Origin: Candidatus Proelusimicrobium tauri
Lineage (GTDB): Bacteria; Elusimicrobiota; Elusimicrobia; Elusimicrobiales; Elusimicrobiaceae
DNA length: 64,000 nucleotides
Direction of reading: 5' to 3'
Assembly (NCBI GenBank): GCA_002311025.1
Contig: DBYY01000009.1
Location: 361,036 to 425,035, forward strand
Below are positions 49,396 through 58,429 of this stretch, piece by piece; positions within the stretch are counted from its first letter, which is position 1, and every line of letters begins with the position of its first letter. The translations under genes and the position numbers were made by a program. The notes under the pieces are model-generated. The model saw nothing but the letters and a program-made list of their open reading frames with translations, did no database searches and was not told the origin of the DNA.

Positions 49396-50726
49396 AAATA
49401 CATTTTGTAGGTATCGGCGGAGTCGGTATGAGTGCTCTTGCCCAACTTCACGCTATGAACGGTGATGAAGTAAGCGGTTCGGACCGCTTAATAAATAACG
49501 GTTTTACAAAACTGCCTATTTGGCAGGCCTTAATTAAACTCGGCGTAAAAGTTTTTCCGCAAAACGGCAGCGCAATTACGCCTGATACGTACGCGGTTAT
49601 TTTAACTTCGGCCATAGAACCAGATAATATAGAAATCAAAAAAGCCAAAGAATACGGCATACCGGTTTTACACCGCTCCGAACTTTTGGCAAAACATGTC
49701 AAAGAACATCACACAATTGCGGTTTCCGGCACAAGCGGCAAAAGCACAACCACGGCTATGCTTTTTGAAATTTTACGTCAGGCCGGCAAAGAGCCCTCTT
49801 TAATTACAGGCGGCTTTTTACTTTCTTTACAAAACGAAGGTTATTTCGGTAATGTCTACAAAGGCAAAAGCGATATCCTTGTTATTGAAGCCGACGAATC
49901 CGATGGAACACTTGTTAATTATCACCCAAAAATCGGCTTAATGCTTAACCTTGCCAAAGACCATAAAGAACTTGACACCTTAAAAGGTTTCTTTAAAAAA
50001 TTCAGAATTAACTGTGATAAATTTATTTACAACAGTGACCAAGCGGATTTGGAAGAAATCGGCAAAGGTGCTTTAACATTTTCTTTAAACGACGCAACAA
50101 ATATCAAAATGGACGGTTTTTGTTCCACTTTTGAAGTTGACGGTGTTCCTTTCAAAATCAATTTACCGGGAGAGCATTATATAAAAGACGCTCTTGGAGC
50201 AATAGCCGCCGCCCGTCAGGAAGGTGTTTCTTTGGAAGATTGTTCAAAGGCCCTTGAAAATTTTAAGGGTGTTTGGCGCAGATTTAACTCTATCGGCACA
50301 AAAAATAAAATTGAAGTTATTGATGATTTTGCCCATAATCCCCATAAACTTGCCGCGACCTTAAAGGCGGCACATTTGCGCGGTAAAAGAGTTTTAGCGT
50401 TTTTCCAACCGCACGCTTTTACAAGCGTTCAACTTTTACTTAAAGAATTTATTGATGAGTTCAGCGCAAATATCAAAGAGCAAGACCACTTGTGGCTTGG
50501 CGAAATTTATTATGCCGGCGGCACAATTCCGCCTAATGTTTCAAGTAAACTTATTTATGAAGGGCTTAAGCACAAAGGCACACCGGTCAGTTTCTTAAGC
50601 GGCAGAGATGACACCGCAAAAGATATTGCCGCCAGCGCAAAACCCGGTGATGTTATTTTGGTTATGGGTGCGCGCGATCCAACTTTGACCGACTATGCGA
50701 GACAGATTTTTAATATGTTAAAATAA
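49392..50726 (+). CDS. MurC-type Mur ligase (UDP-MurNAc:L-Ala ligase or Mpl)
   Basis: 444 residues from the ATG at 49392, which overlaps the dapB stop. KIHFVGIGGVGMSALA is the MurC/Mpl N-terminus. The P-loop is GTSGKSTT (113-120) rather than the usual GTHGKTTT. VIEADESDGTL and DDFAHNPHKL follow. The lack of the typical TNIxxDHMD motif (here LNLAKDHKELD) leaves open whether this is the essential MurC or the recycling ligase Mpl. The context of DAP synthesis fits both. An upstream extension inside dapB is rejected. Confidence 0.8.
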   Translation: MKIHFVGIGGVGMSALAQLHAMNGDEVSGSDRLINNGFTKLPIWQALIKLGVKVFPQNGSAITPDTYAVILTSAIEPDNIEIKKAKEYGIPVLHRSELLAKHVKEHHTIAVSGTSGKSTTTAMLFEILRQAGKEPSLITGGFLLSLQNEGYFGNVYKGKSDILVIEADESDGTLVNYHPKIGLMLNLAKDHKELDTLKGFFKKFRINCDKFIYNSDQADLEEIGKGALTFSLNDATNIKMDGFCSTFEVDGVPFKINLPGEHYIKDALGAIAAARQEGVSLEDCSKALENFKGVWRRFNSIGTKNKIEVIDDFAHNPHKLAATLKAAHLRGKRVLAFFQPHAFTSVQLLLKEFIDEFSANIKEQDHLWLGEIYYAGGTIPPNVSSKLIYEGLKHKGTPVSFLSGRDDTAKDIAASAKPGDVILVMGARDPTLTDYARQIFNMLK

Positions 50727-50741
50727 GTGAGAGGTTTCTAT

Positions 50742-51155
50742 ATGAGTTCAAGAAGATTAGCCAGAGAATATGCCTTACAGACTTTATATTACAGCGAAAC
50801 CGGCAAATTAACCAATAATGATGCCGTGATGTTCGTTAACAGTTTTTTTGAAAATTTAGATGCCCAACACTTTGCTTTTTGTAAAGATATTGTGCAAGGC
50901 GTCAATAAAAACGCAAAGGAAATTGATAAAATAATTTCCGAATTTTCAAAAAACTGGTCGCTTGAAAGAATGTCCTGCGTGGATAAAGCCCTTTTGCGTA
51001 TGGCAACATACGAAATTGTTTTCAGTCCCGATAAAACCCCCATTGCCGCAATTATTGATGAATCGGTTGAACTTGCCAAAAAATATTCTACCGAAAATTC
51101 CGGCAAGTTCTTAAACGGTATTTTGGATAAAATAAAAACTAAACGCAATGGATAA
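50742..51155 (+). CDS. nusB: Transcription antitermination factor NusB
   Basis: 137 residues, all helical. SSRRLAREYALQTLYYSE at the start and RMSCVDKALLRMATYEI plus PIAAIIDESVELAKKYSTE near the end are the standard NusB pattern; it works with NusE in rRNA antitermination. I use the ATG at 50742, 7 nt after GAGAGG. It overlaps ligA by 8 nt. Confidence 0.94.
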   Translation: MSSRRLAREYALQTLYYSETGKLTNNDAVMFVNSFFENLDAQHFAFCKDIVQGVNKNAKEIDKIISEFSKNWSLERMSCVDKALLRMATYEIVFSPDKTPIAAIIDESVELAKKYSTENSGKFLNGILDKIKTKRNG

Positions 51156-53127
51156 AAAAAAAGAACTAGAGCAACTAAAAAAGCAAATAGAATATCATAA
51201 TAACCGCTACTATAATTTAGACTCGCCCGAAATTTCCGATTATGATTATGATATGCTTTATGTCCGTCTAAAAGAGTTAGAAAAAGAACTCGGCGTTTCT
51301 GCTTTCAGTCCGACACAAAAAATAGGCGGGGTTGCTTCTTCTTCTTTTGAACCGGTTCAGCATTTAACGCCGATGCTCTCTCTTGATAACAGTTATAATG
51401 CCGATGATATTTTGGCTTGGCATGCGCGCTCGGCTAAAGCACTAGGGCGTGATGATTTTGAAATGGTTGTTGAAAGTAAAATTGACGGTGTTTCCTGTTC
51501 CTTAAAATATCAAGACGGAATTTTAGTGCAAGGCGCAACACGCGGCGATGGTAAAATCGGCGAAGATATTACCCAAAACTTAAAAAACATAAAAGATATA
51601 CCGCTTGAACTCAAAAACAAACCTCAAGGTGTTTTGGAAATTAGGGGGGAAGTTTTTTTAGATAAAAAAGATTTTGCCGCTTTAAACGAAAGTCAATTAG
51701 ATAAAGATTTACCGCCCTTTGCCAATGCAAGAAACGCGGCGGCAGGTTCTATCCGTCAAAAAGACCCTCTTATTACAAAAAGCCGCCCTTTAAGATTTTT
51801 TGCCCATTCTTACGGCTCGGGCATAAAAGATGTTTCTTCTTTCAGCGGTTTTATTGAACAGTGCCAAGACTTCGGTTTTCAGGTTTCGCCCGTCAGACAC
51901 ACTTTTAACAATATCAACCAAGTAATAAAATTTTACGACGATTTTAAAGAAGATCTAAAAAAACTTCCTTTTGATGCAGATGGGCTTGTCGTTAAAATAA
52001 ATGATTTTAAATATCAAGCCGAACTCGGGCAAACAGCAAAAAGCCCACGTTGGGCCGTTGCCTTTAAATATCCTGCCGAGCAAGTTAAAACAAAAGTTAA
52101 AGAAATTATTTTTTCAGTAGGTAGAACAGGTATTATTACGCCTGTTGCTTCGCTTGAACCGGTGCCGTGTGCGGGCGTTATAATTTCTTCGGCTACTCTG
52201 CATAATTTTGATGAAATTAAAAGGCTTGGCGTTCAAGTCGGTAGCGAAGTTATTATTGAACGCGCGGGCGAGGTTATACCCAAAGTTGTTAAAGTCGTAT
52301 CAAACGCCAACACGGCAAAAGATATTATTCCGACTGTTTGTCCCGTCTGTGGAAGTCCTGTTTACAGAGATGAAGAAGCCGTTGCCTACCGCTGCCCTAA
52401 CCCTGCTTGTCCAGCACAAATTAAAGGCTCACTTGAGCATTTTGTCAGTCGTGATGCTATGGATATAGAAGGCTTTGGCACAAGCGTAATCAATCAACTT
52501 GTCGATAATAAAAGAATAACAAGTTATAGCGATATTTATTCTCTTACAATTTTTGATTTAATGCCTTTAGATTTATTTGGCAGTAAAAAGACGGATAATC
52601 TTTTAAACGCCATAGAAAAAAGCAAAAACGCCGCACTTGATAAATTTATTTTTGCTTTGGGTATTCGGCATGTCGGCTCAAAAACGGCGGAAATTTTGGC
52701 GCGTCATTTCCAAAATATAGAAAATTTAAAAAACGCAACTTTGGAAGATTTACAAAAAATCAGTGATGTCGGCCCGATTGTTGCAACAAGCATTTTTAAC
52801 TTTTTTAAGACACCCAAAGTCTTAAAAGATTTGGAAAATCTGAACAGAGCAGGTCTTGTTTTAAAAGCACCCGAAGCAAACAAAAGTGCAATTTTAGAGG
52901 GCAAAACTTTTGTTTTTACGGGCGAACTCCAAACTTTAACACGCACTCAAGCGCAAGATTTAGCCAAACAAAACGGTGCAAAAGTTTCCTCAAGCGTATC
53001 AAGCAAAACCTATGCGGTTGTAGCAGGCGCGGATGCGGGCAGCAAACTTGCCAAAGCGCGCGAACTTGGCATAAAAATTTTAACCGAACAAGAGTTCTTA
53101 TCTTTAATTAACAAAGAGGATAAATAA
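51148..53127 (+). CDS. ligA: NAD-dependent DNA ligase
   Basis: 659 residues. The adenylated lysine is K111 in VESKIDG. The Ia domain (YYNLDSPEISDYDYD) binds NMN. The OB fold has EQVKTKVKEI and FSVGRTGIITP. The four-Cys zinc finger spans CPVCGSPVY and CPNPACPAQ. Helix-hairpin-helix repeats and a C-terminal BRCT domain (about 580-659) complete it. Full length. Three DUF3137 genes follow without a clear terminator or promoter. Confidence 0.96.
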   Translation: MDKKKELEQLKKQIEYHNNRYYNLDSPEISDYDYDMLYVRLKELEKELGVSAFSPTQKIGGVASSSFEPVQHLTPMLSLDNSYNADDILAWHARSAKALGRDDFEMVVESKIDGVSCSLKYQDGILVQGATRGDGKIGEDITQNLKNIKDIPLELKNKPQGVLEIRGEVFLDKKDFAALNESQLDKDLPPFANARNAAAGSIRQKDPLITKSRPLRFFAHSYGSGIKDVSSFSGFIEQCQDFGFQVSPVRHTFNNINQVIKFYDDFKEDLKKLPFDADGLVVKINDFKYQAELGQTAKSPRWAVAFKYPAEQVKTKVKEIIFSVGRTGIITPVASLEPVPCAGVIISSATLHNFDEIKRLGVQVGSEVIIERAGEVIPKVVKVVSNANTAKDIIPTVCPVCGSPVYRDEEAVAYRCPNPACPAQIKGSLEHFVSRDAMDIEGFGTSVINQLVDNKRITSYSDIYSLTIFDLMPLDLFGSKKTDNLLNAIEKSKNAALDKFIFALGIRHVGSKTAEILARHFQNIENLKNATLEDLQKISDVGPIVATSIFNFFKTPKVLKDLENLNRAGLVLKAPEANKSAILEGKTFVFTGELQTLTRTQAQDLAKQNGAKVSSSVSSKTYAVVAGADAGSKLAKARELGIKILTEQEFLSLINKEDK

Positions 53128-53130
53128 ACT

Positions 53131-54273
53131 ATGTCCAATACCCCCGAAAATTATGAAATAATAGATATTAAAAAACAAACAAAGGAGCATAGTCAGTATA
53201 GGAAATATTCCGGTTCTTCTATCGTTTGCCCTTATAAAGAGGTAGATTTTACCGGTATAAAAAACCAAACTTACGAATCTCTTTCCAAAGGGCCGCGCTA
53301 TATTTCCAATAATGTAATAGAGGTCGATTCCCCATACAAGCAGACAGAGGATGCTTCTTTCTTTCAAAAAAACAAAGGACTGATAATACTTATTATGGTT
53401 TTCGTCGCTGCATTTGTGCTGCTTATTGGTATGAGTATTATAGTGGCTATTTTCTTTCCGGAAGGGTATCACTATTCTTCAAAAGAAGATAACACTGTTT
53501 TTGGACATCTTTTCGGTATGCTATTTGCTATATGCCTTCTATCTGTAATCGTTTCTTTTTTTGTTTTGCCACAACTTATTTTTTCAAAAGTCATAAAAAC
53601 AGTATCTAAAAATGCGCCTACGGTTAATGATGTTCTTTATAAATGTTTTGCAAAACCGACACTTGCGGATATGAAGAAAAAATTCTTTAATGCTTTAAGC
53701 ATAGAGTATTATCTTATTGAAGAGGTTTATTCCCAAGTTGATAATATAACCGCAATTATGGCCAAAATAAACCCTTCTTATAAAAAATATGTCCGAACGG
53801 ATGATTTCATTTCTTTTAATTATAAAAATACGCCGGTTGATATTGTGGAGTTTAGGTCCGTCGGGCGTGCGGCCAACAGTTGTGTTTTTGTAAGAACAAA
53901 AATAAACAGAAATATCCCTGATGAAACTTATATAAAATCAAAGAATTCTTCTTCAAATAGTCTTTCTTTTGCGGATAATTTTTTAGTCCAATCGGCTAAT
54001 CCTCCCGAAGCGCGCAAATTTTTTACAACTGCTTTTATGAATAACTTGTTAAAATATAAACAAGGACATAATTGTTCCGTTGATATTTATTTAAACAGCA
54101 AAATCTCTAATAGGGAAAATGTTTTTATTTGTATAATTTCGCAAAAGAACTTTTTTGAAATGCTAGAATCCGATTGGCAAGATACAAATAATTCGGCTAA
54201 AATTATTGCCGAGATAAAAGAAATTTTAGGGATAGTTGATGTCCTTAATTTAGAGCAAGAAGCAGAAAAGTAA
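53131..54273 (+). CDS. DUF3137-type membrane protein, copy 1
   Basis: 380 residues. A hydrophilic N-terminus of about 80 residues, two transmembrane helices (83-109 and 125-151), then a soluble domain of about 225 residues. The C-terminal segment VQSANPPEARKFFTTAFMNNLL matches the DUF3137 pattern (EAR-LLT-FMERLL in the other copies). The family is often found next to LemA, as here. Function unknown. It starts 3 nt after ligA with a weak Shine-Dalgarno (GAGGA, 12 nt away), so it is probably transcribed with ligA. It is the most divergent of the three copies. Confidence 0.72.
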   Translation: MSNTPENYEIIDIKKQTKEHSQYRKYSGSSIVCPYKEVDFTGIKNQTYESLSKGPRYISNNVIEVDSPYKQTEDASFFQKNKGLIILIMVFVAAFVLLIGMSIIVAIFFPEGYHYSSKEDNTVFGHLFGMLFAICLLSVIVSFFVLPQLIFSKVIKTVSKNAPTVNDVLYKCFAKPTLADMKKKFFNALSIEYYLIEEVYSQVDNITAIMAKINPSYKKYVRTDDFISFNYKNTPVDIVEFRSVGRAANSCVFVRTKINRNIPDETYIKSKNSSSNSLSFADNFLVQSANPPEARKFFTTAFMNNLLKYKQGHNCSVDIYLNSKISNRENVFICIISQKNFFEMLESDWQDTNNSAKIIAEIKEILGIVDVLNLEQEAEK

Positions 54274-54284
54274 GAGATTTTTTT

Positions 54285-55355
54285 ATGCAAGATACTTCCA
54301 AAGAATATTATGAAATTGAAAATGTAAAAACCCAAGAAAAAAACAGGGTTGAAAAGGTTTCTGCAAAAAAAGACCTTTATGATATTTTTAATATAGATCC
54401 TTATCAGTTTAGCCAACTTTACAATAACAAAATTGTCCCGGCTTTAATCTCTACACAAGAAACCAGCAAAAACGAGCGTTCGGGCGTTAATCTTGCAACA
54501 TCTGTTTACCTATTGCTTATTTGTGGTTTTTCCTTTTTTGATATTCTCATGTGGATTGCAGTTTTTACGGAGAAGCAAACGGAGAATAAAAGAGCCGCTT
54601 TGATTTCTGCTATTTTATTTTTGATACCTATTATCTTTCTTCCTTTTATGCTTTCAAAGGTGGAAAAAGTAGATAGATACGCTTTAAAAGAAAAATTTTT
54701 TTCCTTTTTTAATATTAAATATTCAAGATATACTTATGTAGAAAGATGTGCTAATAAAGCCTATATATACGGTAAATCTATCAGTGAAAAAATTTCTAAA
54801 GCAATGGAAAAAATGGCAATCAGTTTTTTGAAATACAATGCGGATGAAAGTTTAGACATTCCTTATAAAGGCAGAACTCTTGAACTTTTAGAGTTAAATA
54901 CAAGGTTTTCGTCAGAAAGTCTTTTAATTGTATCTTATTTTATAAATAAAAAATTTAAAGGGGAAACAGTCGTTAAGTCTATAAGTAAAGGCGCCAAATC
55001 TTCTTTTTCTTCCAAACAAGAAGTCCATTTAGAAGACCCCGCTTTTAATGATAATTTTAAAATTTTTGCAGATGACCAAGTGGAAGCGCGTTATCTTTTA
55101 ACAACTGCTTTTATGGAAAGGCTTTTAAATTTCCAAAAAAGATATAACTGCACCGCAAGTGTTCTTTTTGATAATAGTATCAGTCAAAAGTCAAATGTGT
55201 TTTTGTCTTTGTCTTTCGGTAAAGATTTTTTTGAAATTCCTAAAGGTAAAAGATGGATAGAAGATTCTTCCTATTTTTATACAATTTGCCAAGAGATAAG
55301 GGGAATTGCCTATATCCTTGACGCCCTTAAACTAGATCAAGATATAGGAATGTAG
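54285..55355 (+). CDS. DUF3137-type membrane protein, copy 2
   Basis: 356 residues. Two transmembrane helices (about 70-95 and 103-124) lie after a charged N-terminus that includes LYDIFNIDPYQFSQLYNNKI. The soluble domain carries FADDQVEARYLLTTAFMERLL, the DUF3137 hallmark, and it ends LKLDQDIGM. That C-terminus is nearly identical to copy 3. It is separated from copies 1 and 3 by 11 and 9 nt, so they form one transcript. Function unknown; a complex among the three copies is an inference. Confidence 0.75.
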   Translation: MQDTSKEYYEIENVKTQEKNRVEKVSAKKDLYDIFNIDPYQFSQLYNNKIVPALISTQETSKNERSGVNLATSVYLLLICGFSFFDILMWIAVFTEKQTENKRAALISAILFLIPIIFLPFMLSKVEKVDRYALKEKFFSFFNIKYSRYTYVERCANKAYIYGKSISEKISKAMEKMAISFLKYNADESLDIPYKGRTLELLELNTRFSSESLLIVSYFINKKFKGETVVKSISKGAKSSFSSKQEVHLEDPAFNDNFKIFADDQVEARYLLTTAFMERLLNFQKRYNCTASVLFDNSISQKSNVFLSLSFGKDFFEIPKGKRWIEDSSYFYTICQEIRGIAYILDALKLDQDIGM

Positions 55356-55364
55356 GAGATTTTT

Positions 55365-56519
55365 ATGGGAAATAATAATTTTGATAAAACAAATTTTGCC
55401 TATGACAAAGAAGCAGAAGCCAAAAAGTTTTATGGATGTATAGATGAAAAAGAACAAAAGACAGGGAATCAAGAAGAAACAAAAACAAAGGCAATAAAAA
55501 ACAGAAAACTTTTTGATTTAACCGAACCGGAGTTTTATAATTATTTCACTCAAGAAATCTTGCCAAAAACGCAGAAAAGAGATTTTAAAAAAATCGGTTG
55601 TGTTTATACTGTTATTGCCATTATTCTGGGTTTTATGATTTATAACATCCTTCACGGGATTATCGGTTATTTTGTAATGGGGTCTTTGATGTTATCATCT
55701 CCCTCTAGCGGAAACAATAACAGTGTGCTCATTATTATTATTCCGTATTTGATAGGTACTTTAGTGGTTATGTTGTTTATTTTGTCTAAAATTTGGCCTA
55801 TATTTAAAAAGTTTAGTAGTAAAAAAGCAGTAAAAAATATAGCAAAAAAGGAAGTTTTGCAATTGCTCGGCTTTACTTATAATGAAACTCTGCGAGATAA
55901 TAAGAATAATGAATTTTCACCATTTTATTCTTATAGTAAACTTTTAAAAGATACCTTTTTTTCTTTAGGTAAAGTTCCTAGTATAGACGAAGTTATTGAG
56001 GGCAACTATAAAGATTTTTCTTTTGTTTTAATGGATTTGGCGGATGATTTGGATAAATATTCCCATAAAGTCTTTTTGGCTACAAAAATAAATAAAAAAA
56101 TAACAGCGGATATACTTCTTCGCCAAAAAGGGAATTTTATAGTAAATAAATTTAAAGATTTTCTTTCCAGTGATGAAGTTGTTAATTTGGAAGATGTCGC
56201 TTTCTGTGAAGAATATCAGGTGTTTTCTAAAAATCAAGTGGAAGCACGCTTCCTTTTGACACCTTCTTTTATGGAAAGACTTTTAAAATATAAAAAATAT
56301 AAAAATTCCAATGTGGAAGTGCTTTTTTCTAATAAAAACTTATATTTTGGCAATATCTTTTTCTGTGTTTCAACTTCTAAAGATATGTTTGAATTACCCA
56401 GCGGCGATTTAAATTATATTTCAAAGAATTATAAAGCGTTTTACAATATTTTACAAGAGATAAAAGATATCATGGAAATAGTGGAATCCCTTAAACTAGA
56501 CCAAGATATAGGGATGTAA
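55365..56519 (+). CDS. DUF3137-type membrane protein, copy 3
   Basis: 384 residues. LFDLTEPEFYNYFTQEILPK resembles the N-terminal block of copy 2. Two membrane helices follow (about 78-111 and 120-142). The soluble domain has FSKNQVEARFLLTPSFMERLL and the end LKLDQDIGM, as in copy 2, so copies 2 and 3 arose by the more recent duplication. The Shine-Dalgarno is GGAGA. lemA follows after 52 nt with its own promoter element. Confidence 0.76.
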   Translation: MGNNNFDKTNFAYDKEAEAKKFYGCIDEKEQKTGNQEETKTKAIKNRKLFDLTEPEFYNYFTQEILPKTQKRDFKKIGCVYTVIAIILGFMIYNILHGIIGYFVMGSLMLSSPSSGNNNSVLIIIIPYLIGTLVVMLFILSKIWPIFKKFSSKKAVKNIAKKEVLQLLGFTYNETLRDNKNNEFSPFYSYSKLLKDTFFSLGKVPSIDEVIEGNYKDFSFVLMDLADDLDKYSHKVFLATKINKKITADILLRQKGNFIVNKFKDFLSSDEVVNLEDVAFCEEYQVFSKNQVEARFLLTPSFMERLLKYKKYKNSNVEVLFSNKNLYFGNIFFCVSTSKDMFELPSGDLNYISKNYKAFYNILQEIKDIMEIVESLKLDQDIGM

Positions 56520-56535
56520 AAAGGTTTACAAATAA

Positions 56536-56544
56536 TGCTATAAT
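56536..56544 (+). promoter_or_regulatory. Extended -10 promoter of lemA
   Basis: TGC followed by consensus TATAAT (56539-56544), 27 nt before the ATG, with AGGAGG between. lemA can thus be transcribed apart from the DUF3137 genes. Confidence 0.6.
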
Positions 56545-56571
56545 ATTTTAAAAAATACAGGAGGTTTTTAT

Positions 56572-57144
56572 ATGGGAGCACTTTTGGTTATTTTCGTTTT
56601 TGCGGTAGTGATTTTAACGTTTTATCTTTATTCTTGTTATGTCAAGGTTATTAAGAGTGGTAATGCCGTTAGGGAGGCAAAATCAAGCATAGATGTTCAA
56701 TTTAGAAAACGCTATGATTTACTTCCTAACATTTTAACAATTGCCGCTAAATTTATGACGCATGAAAAGGAAATTTTCACCAAAATTACCGAACTTCGTA
56801 CTCAAGCCCTTCAAGCGCCTGCCGGCAGCCAAGAGGCTTTTGTCTGCAACCAAAAACTTGACGGCTTACTCGGTCAGTTAAAAGTTTCTATGGAAAATTA
56901 TCCCACTTTAAAGTCAGATGCCACTATGACCCAAGCAATGAAAACTTATAACGAAGTGGAAGAACATATCGCCGCTGCAAGAAGATTTTACAACTCCGCC
57001 GTTACCCAACTTAGAAACTATGTAATGATTTTCCCCACGAGTTTATTTAAAGATTTGGTTAAAGAAGAAATGCAAAGCACTTACTATGAAATTGAAGAAT
57101 CAGGCCAAAGAGGTGCTATTAACGCTTCGGACTATTTAAAATAA
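56572..57144 (+). CDS. lemA: LemA family protein
   Basis: 190 residues. One N-terminal membrane helix (about 3-22), then a long helical bundle. GNAVREAKSSIDVQFRKRYD and LLPNILTIAAKF, with the later TYNEVEEHIAAARRFYNSAV, are the family signature. LemA proteins are widespread and poorly understood; neighbouring DUF3137 genes are a known association. It has a good AGGAGG Shine-Dalgarno, its own promoter and a strong terminator. Confidence 0.92.
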   Translation: MGALLVIFVFAVVILTFYLYSCYVKVIKSGNAVREAKSSIDVQFRKRYDLLPNILTIAAKFMTHEKEIFTKITELRTQALQAPAGSQEAFVCNQKLDGLLGQLKVSMENYPTLKSDATMTQAMKTYNEVEEHIAAARRFYNSAVTQLRNYVMIFPTSLFKDLVKEEMQSTYYEIEESGQRGAINASDYLK

Positions 57145-57160
57145 ACTTTTAAAAGACAAT

Positions 57161-57204
57161 AAAAAACCTTTGCTTTCAGCAAAAAAGAGAGCAAAGGTTT
57201 TTTT
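57161..57204. terminator. Bidirectional terminator after lemA
   Basis: 14-bp stem AAAAAACCTTTGCT (57161-57174) with its complement (57190-57203), a 15-nt loop, and T runs on both strands for the two converging units. Confidence 0.9.
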
Positions 57205-57212
57205 ATGGTTAA

Positions 57213-57719
57213 TTAATCTATTTGCGCAAAAAGTATTTTATTTGCTTTTTGCCAAGACTTTTTAAGACTGACTTTTTTATATTGTTTGTAGTTTAAATTA
57301 TCGGAAACAATCTTAATTGATTTAATTTTTGGGAAAATCGTTGCCAAAATATATAATTCCATATCAAAAATGCCTTTATGTTTGCTTTCTTGAACAAAAT
57401 CAGTTGAGGTATAGCATTTAACTTTTGAATTTTTATCAAGGGTGTAAGTTTTATCTTTAGCAAAGTTTGAGGGCTTTTCCCTATATGATTTACCTACTGA
57501 AACGACCTCGCCCACATCAAAAGCATTAGCACCGCAATAGCCGATATTAAAAAACTTATCGTCTTCTTTAAAAACACCTTTTTTAAATAGTTTAATTATG
57601 GTTCTTAAGGTTGCATATTCGCCAAAACCGGTAATTATTATTTTTGCTTTATTTTCCAATTTTTTAGGTATTTTTACTTCCTTTGCTTCTAATTCTTCTG
57701 CTATAAAAATATAATTCAT
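57213..57719 (-). CDS. Purine nucleoside phosphorylase-superfamily protein, nucleosidase-like
   Basis: 168 residues, shorter than the about 230 of MTA/SAH nucleosidase. IITGFGEYATLRTI, FNIGYCGANAFDVGEVVSVGKSY, YTSTDFV, FDMELYILA and KIVSDN line up with the order of motifs in that enzyme, including the catalytic Asp near the C-terminus (SDN) and the ribose-binding Met-Glu (DMEL). The substrate is uncertain; a shortened N-terminus may change it. It has a GAGGA Shine-Dalgarno. An ankyrin-repeat gene is 38 nt upstream on the same strand. Confidence 0.65.
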   Translation of the reverse strand: MNYIFIAEELEAKEVKIPKKLENKAKIIITGFGEYATLRTIIKLFKKGVFKEDDKFFNIGYCGANAFDVGEVVSVGKSYREKPSNFAKDKTYTLDKNSKVKCYTSTDFVQESKHKGIFDMELYILATIFPKIKSIKIVSDNLNYKQYKKVSLKKSWQKANKILFAQID

Positions 57720-57757
57720 TTTTCTTTTTCCTCTTTTTTATTTTTAAAAATTTATTT

Positions 57758-58429
57758 CTATTTTGCTCCGGCGGATTTTAATAATTCAATAATTTCAGGA
57801 TTTCCTACTTGCTCTGCATAAAATAAAGGAGTTATTCCGTAGCGATAAAAGTGTTCGTAAAATTCTGTATTAATAGGAAGAGGTCTGCTAGATATCTCTT
57901 TATTAATATTTTCCCCATTTTTTATTAGAGTTTTTATAGCGGGTAAATCTTGCATCATAATAGCGGAAAATATATCATATTCCGCACCGGCAGATTTTAA
58001 TAATTTTGCAATTTCTTTATTATCATAGGCTATAACTATTCGCCAATAATCCGCATTTGAAAAAGAATAACTACAATCTAAGACAAAGCTTCCTGGGGTA
58101 TCACATTTTGCACTTGGCAAATTGATATCTGCACCTTTTTCAATAAAATATTTAACTGCTTCTACATTATTTGCTTCTACGGCATAATATAGAGGAGTGT
58201 AATGATTGTAATAAGCATTTATTCCTTCTTTTAAATTTAATTTCTTTAATTTTTCAAAATCATTTGCTTTAAGATATGCTTTTATTTTGGCAGCAGTAGA
58301 AAAATGTTTATAATAAAAATCATGAATTTCTACTCCGAAAATTAATAGAAGGAATAATATTATTCCAATTAAAAAAAGGACGAGTATAGTCTTAACTAAA
58401 AATATAAGAAATGAAAGAAATTTCTTCAT
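57758..58429 (-). CDS. Membrane-anchored ankyrin-repeat protein
   Basis: 223 residues. An N-terminal membrane helix (about 5-33) is followed by four or so ankyrin repeats. Clear ones are TPLYYAVEANNVEAVKYFIE with KGADINLPS, the IAKLLKSAGAEYD turn, MQDLPAIKTLIKNGENIN and TPLFYAEQVGNPEIIELLKS with AGAK. Ankyrin repeats bind other proteins; the partner is unknown. The domain would face the periplasm if the first helix acts as an uncleaved signal anchor. The start overlaps the upstream TIGR02757 gene by 4 nt. Confidence 0.8.
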   Translation of the reverse strand: MKKFLSFLIFLVKTILVLFLIGIILFLLLIFGVEIHDFYYKHFSTAAKIKAYLKANDFEKLKKLNLKEGINAYYNHYTPLYYAVEANNVEAVKYFIEKGADINLPSAKCDTPGSFVLDCSYSFSNADYWRIVIAYDNKEIAKLLKSAGAEYDIFSAIMMQDLPAIKTLIKNGENINKEISSRPLPINTEFYEHFYRYGITPLFYAEQVGNPEIIELLKSAGAK

